A model generated the notes under the pieces. It ran no database searches. It saw nothing but the letters and a program-made list of their open reading frames with translations, and was not told the origin of the DNA. A DNA stretch of 31,030 nt from Candidatus Hermodarchaeota archaeon (GTDB lineage: Archaea > Asgardarchaeota > Hermodarchaeia > Hermodarchaeales > Hermodarchaeaceae). The stretch lies in NCBI GenBank assembly GCA_016840185.1, contig JAEOSV010000249.1:1-31030 (forward strand), written 5' to 3'. Of this stretch, positions 1-7,445 are shown piece after piece. Each line of letters starts with the position of its first letter. The stretch's first letter is position 1. Made by a program: the position numbers and the translations under genes.

Positions 1-2
1 AT

Positions 3-1016
3 GAAGCCGTATTACTGGAAGTTCTTTTACATGACGCTAATCTCCATGGGGCTTCGTTAACAAAAGCTAATTTACAAGGTGCTAACCTTTCCCAAGCTAG
101 CTTATTCGAAGCAGACCTTTGGGGAGCCAATCTCAAGGGAACCATTCTTTGGGGAGCCAACCTGCAAGGTGCACAACTAATTCTCACTCAGTTACAGTTT
201 GCGGATTTAGTTCGAGCGAATCTGGAAAATGCTATGCTTGATGGTGCAACTTGTGAATACACCGATTTTCGTGGTGCCGACCTACAGCTAGCCCATTTTG
301 AGGGGGCTCATATCACAAGTTGCTATTTCGCAGGTGAATTCGGATCGGCCCGTCTCATGCTGTGTACACTGAAAAACGCCGCTTCACTTAATCAATTGGT
401 AGCACACAAAGGACGATTGGGTCTACGTTCGGATTTAAGTTCAGGTGATAAACTTCGAGCGTACACAATTGATGATTACATTATCAAACCTCGCGACTCC
501 CGAGATATTGCCCGAGACCATCGTGTACTCAAAATCTACTTCAAGCAAGAAGGACGGTTAGATCGAAGCAGCAAGCATTATTTAGATGAGATGCGAACGA
601 TGCGCCAATTCTATTGGAACCAAGCATCCGGTCAGCAACCCGAGAAAAACGAGATTGACCCACCGACAACCGGTGAAAGGATAAGGTTTGCAATTCGAGG
701 TACCAGCAGTAAATTACTGGACACCCTTTTTGGGTATGGTGAAGAACCATCAAAGCTCATAGCCTGGACATTATTTTCCGTTTTTCTCACCGCCATTGTT
801 TTATTCTGGTTTGATTTGCTGCAAGGAATTCCGATGACAACACTGCTTAGTGGGTTCCTAACAAGCCTAGCAACCGCCCTTGTTGCCTTTGCCGTAGCAC
901 CACCTATACCAGTGGAGCAAGTTCCACAATTTTGGTTCGCGAGCGTTACCGCATTCGTTGGCAAGTTCTTCTTAGCACTCTTTGTATTCATTCTTGGCCG
1001 AAAGGTTGAACGCTAG
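3..1016 (+). CDS. Pentapeptide-repeat membrane protein with channel-like C-terminus (5' end cut by window)
   Basis: The frame is open from base 3, so the true start lies left of the window; 337 residues are visible. The first ~110 residues carry A(D/N)LxG/A-type pentapeptide repeats, which fold as a right-handed beta helix. A charged linker follows, then about three hydrophobic segments over the last ~90 residues, ending in LFVFILGRKVER. That ending is typical of archaeal and bacterial proteins that fuse pentapeptide repeats to a two-helix ion-channel pore. The pore region, however, shows no TxGxGD selectivity filter; the aligned stretch reads SLATALVAFAVAPPIP. It is therefore either a degenerate channel or a related membrane domain of other function. 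The stop codon overlaps the stop of the convergent gene by 4 bases. The family assignment is firm for the repeats and moderate for the channel relationship. Confidence 0.75.
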   Translation, partial: EAVLLEVLLHDANLHGASLTKANLQGANLSQASLFEADLWGANLKGTILWGANLQGAQLILTQLQFADLVRANLENAMLDGATCEYTDFRGADLQLAHFEGAHITSCYFAGEFGSARLMLCTLKNAASLNQLVAHKGRLGLRSDLSSGDKLRAYTIDDYIIKPRDSRDIARDHRVLKIYFKQEGRLDRSSKHYLDEMRTMRQFYWNQASGQQPEKNEIDPPTTGERIRFAIRGTSSKLLDTLFGYGEEPSKLIAWTLFSVFLTAIVLFWFDLLQGIPMTTLLSGFLTSLATALVAFAVAPPIPVEQVPQFWFASVTAFVGKFFLALFVFILGRKVER

Positions 1017-2122
1017 AATTCAAGCACCGGATAGAAGTCCTCCGCTAGAATGCGGGAAACATCGAAATACGTGAACGGGGCATTTCGTTTGCTGACCCCA
1101 TTGATAATCTCAAAACAGAAACTCCGAGCACCTGCATCTACAAAAGCTTGAATCTTTGTCCTAACTTCTTCTGGGGACCCAGCAAGTGTAATGGATTTTA
1201 TCGTGTCCTCAGGGATATCCGCAACAATTGGAAGCAGCTTGCTAATATCTAGTTCTGCAACATCATCTGCATCATAAGTGAGGAGGCTTACTCGGTCAGG
1301 GTGAATCCCTTGTTCCTCGTAAATGGTTGTATACTCATCTTTCCAAAAACCGAGAGCCTTCAATACGGAAGGCTGTAACACGAGTTGCCCACGCAGCCCA
1401 CCCAAATATTGTGAAACACGTGCAGGATCATCATGCATGAAGACACGCCCCCAGAACCCAGCAGAGAGAGTTGAAGGCTCACGCTGGTAGGTTTTCATGT
1501 GTTGGTGAATATCTTTCAAGCCGTCTCGATACATCTTGGGTAACGCGGGGAAAGGAAACCAGCCATTGGCTAACTTCGCGGTGAGCTTCCGTGTTCGTGG
1601 ACCATTCCCAGCAATCCAAATCGGTGGATTGGGTTGTGTAAGTGGCTTGGGTTCAAGAACAGCCCGTTCCAACTGATAAAACCGTCCTTGGTGGCTTACC
1701 GGCCCTGACTGTGTCCAGAGCAGCTTCATGACTTCGATGCATTCCTGTAATCGACTCACTGCATATTTTGAATCAAATCCATATACTGCCAGATTCATTT
1801 TTTCACCCGCACCCATCCCCAAAATAAAGCGACCATTCGACTGATGGTCTAACGAAACTGTATTTTGAGCAAGAATTGCCGGGTGAAGACGAATCGCATC
1901 TGTTACTGCCACGCCAAAGGACATTTCCGGTGCAAGTTCCACAAAGGCGCCAAGCATTGTCCATGGGGAAAGAAACGCATCAATAGCAAAAGGGGGCAGA
2001 CCACGAAGATGATCAGGTACCCAACATGTATGCCAGTTCTTTTGTTCAATCATTTTCACAACTTTGGTTTTCACTAAATCCCAGGATCGTGAATAAAACA
2101 GCTGCTGTCCAAATTCAATCAT
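1013..2122 (-). CDS. LLM-class (luciferase-like) flavin/F420-dependent oxidoreductase
   Basis: This is a bacterial-luciferase-like TIM barrel oxidoreductase of the group that includes F420-dependent methylene-tetrahydromethanopterin reductase (Mer) and F420-dependent dehydrogenases. Visible hallmarks are the N-terminal GQQLFYSRSW strand, the WVPDH segment, the FxLGMGAGEKMN segment that binds the flavin or F420 phosphate, RLQECIEVMKLLW, and PPIWIAGNGPRTRKLTAKLANGWFP. The C-terminus has the usual SPEEVRTKIQAFVDAGA helix. The frame extends 40 codons upstream, but that extension runs into the preceding small gene and is low in family character, so the ATG at 2122 (MIEFGQQ, 369 aa) is chosen. The substrate cannot be read from the sequence. 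It probably shares a transcript with the small membrane protein 70 bases upstream. Confidence 0.85.
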   Translation of the reverse strand: MIEFGQQLFYSRSWDLVKTKVVKMIEQKNWHTCWVPDHLRGLPPFAIDAFLSPWTMLGAFVELAPEMSFGVAVTDAIRLHPAILAQNTVSLDHQSNGRFILGMGAGEKMNLAVYGFDSKYAVSRLQECIEVMKLLWTQSGPVSHQGRFYQLERAVLEPKPLTQPNPPIWIAGNGPRTRKLTAKLANGWFPFPALPKMYRDGLKDIHQHMKTYQREPSTLSAGFWGRVFMHDDPARVSQYLGGLRGQLVLQPSVLKALGFWKDEYTTIYEEQGIHPDRVSLLTYDADDVAELDISKLLPIVADIPEDTIKSITLAGSPEEVRTKIQAFVDAGARSFCFEIINGVSKRNAPFTYFDVSRILAEDFYPVLEF

Positions 2123-2192
2123 TGGCACCACAGAACCCAATGGTGATTCGGTTATGCTTTCACTCTTTAGGATTCTTATATCTGACCTCTGG

Positions 2193-2402
2193 CTAGCCTG
2201 TGGCCCGTCTCGAAGAGATAATAATAACAAGAAGTGAAACAATAATGATTCCGATTATGACCCACCAGACCCAGCCCATCCAAATGAGCAAACCATCAAT
2301 CTCAGCCCAACTGCCAAACACGGCCATGTATCCTGAAATCGTGATTACCACGACAACCATGAAGGCAATACACGCCACGTCAACCTTCCCAAGTCCCGCC
2401 AT
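2193..2402 (-). CDS. Small two-helix membrane protein
   Basis: A 69-residue protein with two hydrophobic segments (about residues 9-30 and 38-62) and a short basic tail (SSRRATG). An AGGAGA ribosome-binding site lies a short distance upstream of the ATG at 2402, which supports real translation. It sits just upstream of the flavin oxidoreductase on the same strand. I do not recognise the family; proteins this small and hydrophobic carry few diagnostic residues. A role as a membrane anchor or a stress-related small protein is possible but unsupported. Confidence 0.6.
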   Translation of the reverse strand: MAGLGKVDVACIAFMVVVVITISGYMAVFGSWAEIDGLLIWMGWVWWVIIGIIIVSLLVIIISSRRATG

Positions 2403-2454
2403 CCTAAATTTCTCCTATTACCAATTAATTGAATGATATTTTGAGTTACCACTT

Positions 2455-2470
2455 CCTCATAATGATGAGG
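2455..2470. other. Short perfect hairpin in divergent intergenic region
   Basis: CCTCAT and ATGAGG form a 6-bp stem around a 4-base loop, between the divergent starts at 2402 and 2620. It could be an operator or simple leader structure. No T tract follows on either strand, so a terminator is unlikely. The rest of the 217-base gap shows only weak TATA-like stretches (for example CTATAAGG near 2510). Confidence 0.3.
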
Positions 2471-2619
2471 CCAATCTTCCCAGATTACCCTTTGAATACG
2501 ACACTATAAGGTTGATGATTTGAGTCGATTGGGTAACAACACGCACACTTAAATTACTCCTGCCAACAATGAAAACGAAAACGCTCCGTATCTATTTTCT
2601 TCCTCATTAGGTGAAACCC

Positions 2620-3678
2620 ATGATTAAAACTAAACTCACCGAAATGCTCGGCTGTAAATATCCCATTATTCAAGCAGCTATGGGACCCTTTTATACCACC
2701 AAACTTTGTGCCGCCGTCTCCAACGCCGGCGCCTTCGGTGTCGTTTCGCACACAAATCTTCGAAACCTTGATCCGATCAAAGAGATGGAAAATAACATCC
2801 TTGACGTGGTCGAAAATACCGATGGCCCCTTTGGTGTGAATATCCGAACAGCTCGACTCCAAATCGACTATCCCGAACTCATCAAATTGATTCCTCGAAT
2901 TCGTAAAGAGAACAAAAAAGTCAGAGAACAACTCCGCTTGGTCATTACCTCTGCAGGAGATCCACGTCCGGGTGCACACCATTTCAAAGATGTTGACCCA
3001 GATCTTTTGGTCTTCCATGTTATTCCTGCAAAATGGCTTGCTGTTAAAGCTCTCAACCCTGATTGGTTCCAGAAGAAATTCCCAGGCACCAAAGGTGTTC
3101 TTGATGGTCTCGTAGCCACAGGCTATGAAGGCGGGGGACACAACTCATATGAAAAAGTCGCAACTACCGTTCTTACCGCAGAAATGGTAGAATTTGCAGG
3201 TGACACTCCCGTGGTGTCTTGTGGTGGCTGGTATGATGGTAAAGGTCTTGCTGGCGCTCTTGCTATGGGTGCTGTCGGTATCCAAATGGGCACCCGATTC
3301 ATCGCCACTAAAGAATGTGAATTCCACGACGAGTACAAAGCACTCATCCTACCTGCGACCGACGAAGATACCGTCATGACTACCGGAGCCTTTGGACCTA
3401 TCCGATTACTCAAGAACGAATACTCAAAGGAGCATGGTGTTGCGGTCCCCGACCGTGAAGCCCGGATGGCTGAAGAATCCTCTATGACCGCGGATGACCT
3501 CCTCGATGAAATGGAACGCTACGAATTCGTCTACAAGGGCGATGTCCAGAAAGGTCCCATCCTCTTGGGCCAAACCATTGGTGGTATCGATACCATCCCA
3601 ACGGTCAAAGAAGTCGTCGAAAGCATTGCCAAAGAAGCTGAAATGCGACTCAAAGCAGTCTCCAAACTAATTAACTAA
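2620..3678 (+). CDS. Nitronate monooxygenase / 2-nitropropane dioxygenase family (FMN enzyme)
   Basis: A 352-residue TIM-barrel FMN protein of the NMO/FabK family, which oxidises alkyl nitronates or, in FabK, reduces enoyl-ACP. Visible motifs are PIIQAAMGP near the N-terminus, NAGAFGVVS, GPFGVNI, the catalytic-His segment GYEGGGHNSYE (His174), PVVSCGGWYDGKG, and GAVGIQMGTRF for FMN phosphate binding. A GTG at 2611 is possible, but AGGTGA six bases before the ATG at 2620 decides the start. The gene uses many C-ending codons, as do korAB and ahcY further on, suggesting high expression. In archaea, family members are often of unknown substrate and frequently sit near CoA or acyl metabolism. A hairpin just downstream probably ends the transcript. 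Confidence 0.85.
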   Translation: MIKTKLTEMLGCKYPIIQAAMGPFYTTKLCAAVSNAGAFGVVSHTNLRNLDPIKEMENNILDVVENTDGPFGVNIRTARLQIDYPELIKLIPRIRKENKKVREQLRLVITSAGDPRPGAHHFKDVDPDLLVFHVIPAKWLAVKALNPDWFQKKFPGTKGVLDGLVATGYEGGGHNSYEKVATTVLTAEMVEFAGDTPVVSCGGWYDGKGLAGALAMGAVGIQMGTRFIATKECEFHDEYKALILPATDEDTVMTTGAFGPIRLLKNEYSKEHGVAVPDREARMAEESSMTADDLLDEMERYEFVYKGDVQKGPILLGQTIGGIDTIPTVKEVVESIAKEAEMRLKAVSKLIN

Positions 3679-3695
3679 CTACTTGACATCGTAAT

Positions 3696-3718
3696 GAGGA
3701 GCAAACAACAAGCTCCTC
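3696..3718 (+). terminator. Hairpin plus T-rich tail after nitronate monooxygenase
   Basis: GAGGAGC and GCTCCTC form a perfect 7-bp stem around a 9-base A-rich loop, 17 bases after the stop codon. It is followed by T-rich sequence through about 3766. Archaeal termination depends mainly on the T-rich stretch; the hairpin is an added feature. Confidence 0.55.
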
Positions 3719-3796
3719 GTTGCACCTATTTTCTTAGCTTCATCCACTTTTGCCTATTTCTTTAGCCTTTAATAATCCGAAATACGAGAACACGGC

Positions 3797-4192
3797 ATGA
3801 AATCAGATGAGGAATATGAGTCAATTCGACAAAGTATCGCTACATTTGTTGAGGGTTTACGGATTTTAGAGTACTCCACCATTTCGAAGATTTTCCATCA
3901 GGATGCACTCTCCTTTGGTGTCCATGCCGGCTCGATTTCATTCGTGCGACGTGAACACTGGAAGGCGATGCGAGAGCGTGAGCTCGCTGATGGGACCTAT
4001 GATCCTGAGAATCAAGCGTGGTTTGAAATTCTTTCAATCAAACGATATGGAAATGCAGCATCGGTTATCGTTGAGCTAGCTTTTACTACGGATTCGGTTG
4101 ATTACATTGATTTGTACCATATGCTGAAAACCGATGATGGGTGGAAAATTGTTAATAAAATTTATCATCATCTCGAGAAGAAAAAACGTTAG
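3797..4192 (+). CDS. NTF2-like / SnoaL-type fold protein (lumazine-binding-like)
   Basis: A 131-residue protein with the NTF2-like cone-fold pattern: an N-terminal helix (EEYESIRQSIATFVEGLRILEYSTISKIFHQDAL), then a beta sheet ending with YHMLKTDDGWKIVNKIYHHLE. This ending (DGWKIVNKxxHH) is characteristic of the nuclear transport factor 2 / putative lumazine-binding families. Such proteins are small ligand-binding or isomerase-type domains, and no specific activity can be assigned. There is no clear Shine-Dalgarno sequence, but CTTTAATAAT at 3767-3776 is a TATA-like element about 25 bases upstream, so a leaderless transcript starting at the ATG is likely. Confidence 0.7.
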   Translation: MKSDEEYESIRQSIATFVEGLRILEYSTISKIFHQDALSFGVHAGSISFVRREHWKAMRERELADGTYDPENQAWFEILSIKRYGNAASVIVELAFTTDSVDYIDLYHMLKTDDGWKIVNKIYHHLEKKKR

Positions 4193-4264
4193 GTAACCCA
4201 TGTGAAACTTGATTAGCAGAAGGATTAAGTGTCGTGAAGAATAGGAAATCATGGGGTAAACTCA

Positions 4265-5047
4265 ATGGCGTCTGAGACAATGGCTGCCCCTGATGCAGTT
4301 GTCGAAGAAGTATTGGGCGTGACGATTACCACTGTTGTTGATAATCACTCCGCTCAAGTCGGATTGAGTAACGTATGGGGATTATCCTTGCATGTGGAAA
4401 TCCAATTTCCCGGACGTACTGAAGCGCTCCTTATAGATACCAGTGGCAGTGCCCAAGTCTTCCGACACAACGCTCAAGCCTTAAATCTCGATTTTTCCAA
4501 TCTCCGTGCACTCGTGATCACTCATTTTCATCACGACCACTTTGGAGCAATTCAACCAGCACTAGAGATGATACAACATACCGATCTCATTGCATACCTA
4601 CCTGCCCATCATGATGATCTCGAAATGACCTTAAGTCGAAGTGGTATTCGTCGAGTAATCGCTGAAGAAGCCCAGATGATTCGATCCGGCGTATCTACGA
4701 CGGGATCCTTAGGTCCAAAGAAGCTCAAAGAACATGCTGTCGTAGTGAACGTTGAAAGCGTGGGGTTAGTGATGCTTACCGGTTGTGCGCATCCGAAGGT
4801 CGGACGCCTACTACAATCTGCGAAAAAAGTGTTTCCCGGACGACCGATTCATGCCGTCATTGGTGGTTTCCATCTCAAAACCGAAGAGGAAGGCATCAGC
4901 CTGGGAGAGCTGTTCAAGAAAGAAGATGTGAAATTAGTCTCTCCGTGTCATTGCACAAAGAAACCCGTGAAGGAAGCACTACGTACAATTGTTGGTGAAG
5001 AAGTGTACCGAGACAATGGGTCTGGCACCACATTTACGATTCAATAA
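4265..5047 (+). CDS. Metallo-beta-lactamase-fold hydrolase, COG1237 type
   Basis: A 260-residue MBL-fold protein. The di-metal motif HxHxDH is seen as HFHHDH at residues 87-92, preceded by ALLIDTSGS and followed by LTGCAHPKVG (His176) and VIGGFHLK (His203). The arrangement GLSLHVE...LLIDT...ITHFHHDH...GCAHP is that of COG1237, which includes MJ0301-like proteins related to the methanopterin precursor enzyme RFA-P synthase naming group. Actual substrates of most members are unknown. ATG at 4265 is taken as the start; Met6 is an alternative. It may be cotranscribed with the NTF2-like gene 72 bases upstream. The 106-base convergent gap after it shows no strong structure. Confidence 0.85.
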   Translation: MASETMAAPDAVVEEVLGVTITTVVDNHSAQVGLSNVWGLSLHVEIQFPGRTEALLIDTSGSAQVFRHNAQALNLDFSNLRALVITHFHHDHFGAIQPALEMIQHTDLIAYLPAHHDDLEMTLSRSGIRRVIAEEAQMIRSGVSTTGSLGPKKLKEHAVVVNVESVGLVMLTGCAHPKVGRLLQSAKKVFPGRPIHAVIGGFHLKTEEEGISLGELFKKEDVKLVSPCHCTKKPVKEALRTIVGEEVYRDNGSGTTFTIQ

Positions 5048-5153
5048 CTTCCTTTAACATTGCTGTCCCCAATCCATCCAGAACAGTGTGGAATCTGTCA
5101 CCACATCGATCAAAACCGGTTGAAAACAGATAGCAGACAAATTACCAAAATAA

Positions 5154-6638
5154 TCATTCATGCAGCCAACAGTAGCCCCACTCGGGAGTTGTAATGTATA
5201 GCGCCCGCTTGATTTCACGATGAATAGCCCGTGGATTCCGTATATTTCGGAGATTGCGCAATACCAGTTTTTTCCGATAAACGAACAGACGAAACAGTTG
5301 ACGGAAAATGTAGGTTATCCGTTGGAAGTAGTAGCGATGCATATCAGTCATGAGGGGTGGCAGGTCTTCTAGGCTCACGTATGGATTGAGTTCAAACCCG
5401 CTGATGGTTTCTTCCCACCGTGCATAGTCATCAATTTTCCCTTCAGCAACAAGTTGACTCCAAATCGGTGTCCCACGATACACCGACAAAGGGTTGAACT
5501 GAGCATAATCTAAATCCAGAGCAGTGGCTTTTGTGATGGTTCCCCACATTTCCTCAACCGTTTCAATTGGAGCACCCAAAATGAAACTGCCCACAATATC
5601 TAACTGGGCTTTCCGCGCTTTTTTCACACCAGCCTTTTGAATTTCATAGGTGGTGCCTTTCCGATAGTATCGAAGAATGCGATTGACACAGCTTTCAATA
5701 CCAAAATAGATCAGCCGGCAACCAGCTCTGTGCATTTCCCGATACATCTTGTCATCAGATTGGTTCACTCGTCCATCAGCATACCATTCAATATCCAGCC
5801 CGTTTTTCCTAAGCAGGTAGCATAACTTGAGAACACGCTTTTTGTTCAAGGTGAAATTATCATCATTGAACATGAATTCGCGAAGACCGAATTTGCTCAT
5901 ATAGTGTTCCAATTCCTCGATAACATTTTCTGGAGAGCGGTACCGAATCGTATGGCCAGTAAAGGAACTATTCGAGCAGTAGGTGCATTTGTAGATGCAT
6001 CCCCGCGATGTTACCATTGTGCCAAGATTCCCTGCAGTACCTTGCAGCAAACCTAATTTTCCATACGTGAGATGCGAAACTAGCTCGAATGCGGGGAAAG
6101 GAAGCGCATCCAGGTCCGTAAGTAGGGGACGATCGGTGTTACATTTAAGGCGCCTATTGTTCCGATAGGAAATCCCAGCAATTTTTGAAAAATCCGGTTT
6201 TGATTTCTCGAGTTGTTGAACTAGTTCAACTGAAGTTTCCTCACCTTCACCTCGTACGATGAAGTCAACATCATGATATTTCGCAAGGATTTTATCATGG
6301 TTAAATGTGGCAAAATGTCCTCCTAGCATGATTGAAACGTTCGGAAGCAGCTCCTTGGAAATATGTGCGATATCAGTAACGTTTTGGAATTTGCTTGTTA
6401 ATGTAGAAATACCCACGATGTTAGGTTTAGTGTGTTCGAGGCGCTCCACTAGAGCTGACTTGGTCCGAACACCTTCGGCATACATATCGAGAACATCCAC
6501 TCGATATCCATGGCGTTGCAACATCGCTGCAACATAGAGAAGCCCTAAGGGAGGTGTCATGGATCCGACATCCACTCCGCCGAGGCGAACATCCTCAAGA
6601 AGATACGAAGGTGCAATAAGGAGAACCTCAGATGTCAT
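5154..6638 (-). CDS. B12-binding-domain radical SAM protein (BchE-like class)
   Basis: A 494-residue protein with an N-terminal Rossmann-like B12-binding-type domain (residues ~1-150, including TPPLGLLYVAAMLQRHGYRVDVLDMY and IMLGGHFATF). A radical SAM core follows, with the CxxxCxxC cluster motif at Cys214, Cys218 and Cys221. Such enzymes use a 4Fe-4S cluster and SAM, often with cobalamin, for methylation or ring formation. The base-off cobalamin motif DxHxxG is seen as DMYAEG (51-56), so Tyr replaces the lower-ligand His. The basic C-terminal ~70 residues (FRQLFRLFVYRKKLVLRNLRNIRN) look like a helical, possibly membrane-associated tail. A GTG at 6653 is an upstream alternative start; the ATG at 6638 begins the conserved strand. 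It probably follows the nuclease-like gene in one transcript (81-base gap). Substrate unknown. Confidence 0.85.
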   Translation of the reverse strand: MTSEVLLIAPSYLLEDVRLGGVDVGSMTPPLGLLYVAAMLQRHGYRVDVLDMYAEGVRTKSALVERLEHTKPNIVGISTLTSKFQNVTDIAHISKELLPNVSIMLGGHFATFNHDKILAKYHDVDFIVRGEGEETSVELVQQLEKSKPDFSKIAGISYRNNRRLKCNTDRPLLTDLDALPFPAFELVSHLTYGKLGLLQGTAGNLGTMVTSRGCIYKCTYCSNSSFTGHTIRYRSPENVIEELEHYMSKFGLREFMFNDDNFTLNKKRVLKLCYLLRKNGLDIEWYADGRVNQSDDKMYREMHRAGCRLIYFGIESCVNRILRYYRKGTTYEIQKAGVKKARKAQLDIVGSFILGAPIETVEEMWGTITKATALDLDYAQFNPLSVYRGTPIWSQLVAEGKIDDYARWEETISGFELNPYVSLEDLPPLMTDMHRYYFQRITYIFRQLFRLFVYRKKLVLRNLRNIRNPRAIHREIKRALYITTPEWGYCWLHE

Positions 6639-6719
6639 GGCACCATTAATCACTAAGAGGGTCTATTTCTCCCTTTCTCAGAATAGGAAAAGACTTCCGT
6701 GAACGAGGGGTCCAAGAGT

Positions 6720-7262
6720 CTACTTGGTGGGTTTTAATTCGGATTTTATAAGTGTGATATCGTCGACTAGCTCAGGTGGGTATTGAATACCTTCAAATGC
6801 CGTGAACAACGAGTGAAGTGCATTTATCTGAGGTCGAGAGAGCCCTTTAGCCTTCAGATCTCGAGCATGCTGGATGAGAGAATGTATGGCAGGATATACC
6901 TGGGTTGTTAGGTAATCGGGAAAGACTTCACGCTTGTTTATATCTACGTAATGGATTTCAACGCCATTTTCATAGCAAGCACCTAGAATCCGTTCGCGAA
7001 TTTCTTCGTTGGCAACTCCGATGGGTAACACGACGACTGGGGTTCCTTCTGGCATGGCAACCTTATTTTGAACCGCCCTACCCACTGCTTCATAAACATC
7101 TCCTGGGCTTCGAATCCATTTGGCCTCAGCAAGAAGAGTACGACTATCAGACTTGGCTAAAAGATCAACGACTCCACCGGGAATTGTGGCTTTTTGTTCG
7201 ACATCATACCCGTTGGCTTCAAGATACCGTCGATACACGGATAATAGCAGAAACTCTGACAT
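6720..7262 (-). CDS. PD-(D/E)XK nuclease-fold protein
   Basis: A 180-residue protein. Near the N-terminus it reads GGVVDLLA (Asp33) and then TLLAEAKW (Glu46, Lys48), the D-x12-E-x-K signature of restriction-endonuclease-fold enzymes in the Mrr/Holliday-resolvase superfamily. A following strand-helix segment (VVVLPIGVANEEIRERIL, then YENGVEIHYVD) fits the rest of that fold. The C-terminal half is helical without a recognised domain. It could be an active nuclease or a nucleic-acid-binding relative. The frame starts with GTG at 7271, but the ATG at 7262 has a GTGA element just upstream and is chosen. No partner methyltransferase or helicase lies next to it, so a classical restriction system is not supported. 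Confidence 0.65.
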   Translation of the reverse strand: MSEFLLLSVYRRYLEANGYDVEQKATIPGGVVDLLAKSDSRTLLAEAKWIRSPGDVYEAVGRAVQNKVAMPEGTPVVVLPIGVANEEIRERILGACYENGVEIHYVDINKREVFPDYLTTQVYPAIHSLIQHARDLKAKGLSRPQINALHSLFTAFEGIQYPPELVDDITLIKSELKPTK

Positions 7263-7367
7263 TACACTCACATCTTCTGTCTAATACTGCCTTCGACGAC
7301 CTATTTGTGACTGTCGGCATATCAACTCACATTCATAAAAACTAGTACTTTTTCTCAGAAAGCGACA

Positions 7368-7397
7368 GGAAGAGAATGAGAAGCGGGGGACTCTTCC
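7368..7397 (-). terminator. Possible terminator hairpin after C39-like peptidase gene
   Basis: GGAAGAG and CTCTTCC form a 7-bp stem with a 16-base loop, about 50 bases beyond the peptidase stop in the direction of transcription. It lies between that stop and the start of the next minus-strand gene. The long loop makes it weak. Confidence 0.3.
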
Positions 7398-7445
7398 CAT
7401 TCTTTTCCTTCTTGACAGAGGATATAGTTACAAACAGATTGGAAG

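Noticed and set aside
2123..2242. 40-codon N-terminal extension of the flavin oxidoreductase
   Set aside because: It overlaps the preceding small gene, which has its own ribosome-binding site, and lacks family similarity; the later ATG begins the conserved strand.
6720..7262. Reading the nuclease-like gene as part of a restriction-modification or defence system
   Set aside because: No specificity subunit, helicase or DNA methyltransferase lies next to it; the methyltransferase near 13 kb is of the small-molecule type and in another operon.
6905..7345. 146-codon plus-strand frame over the nuclease-like gene
   Set aside because: The minus-strand frame carries the D-x12-E-x-K motif; the plus-strand product is rich in Trp, His and Arg with no domain.
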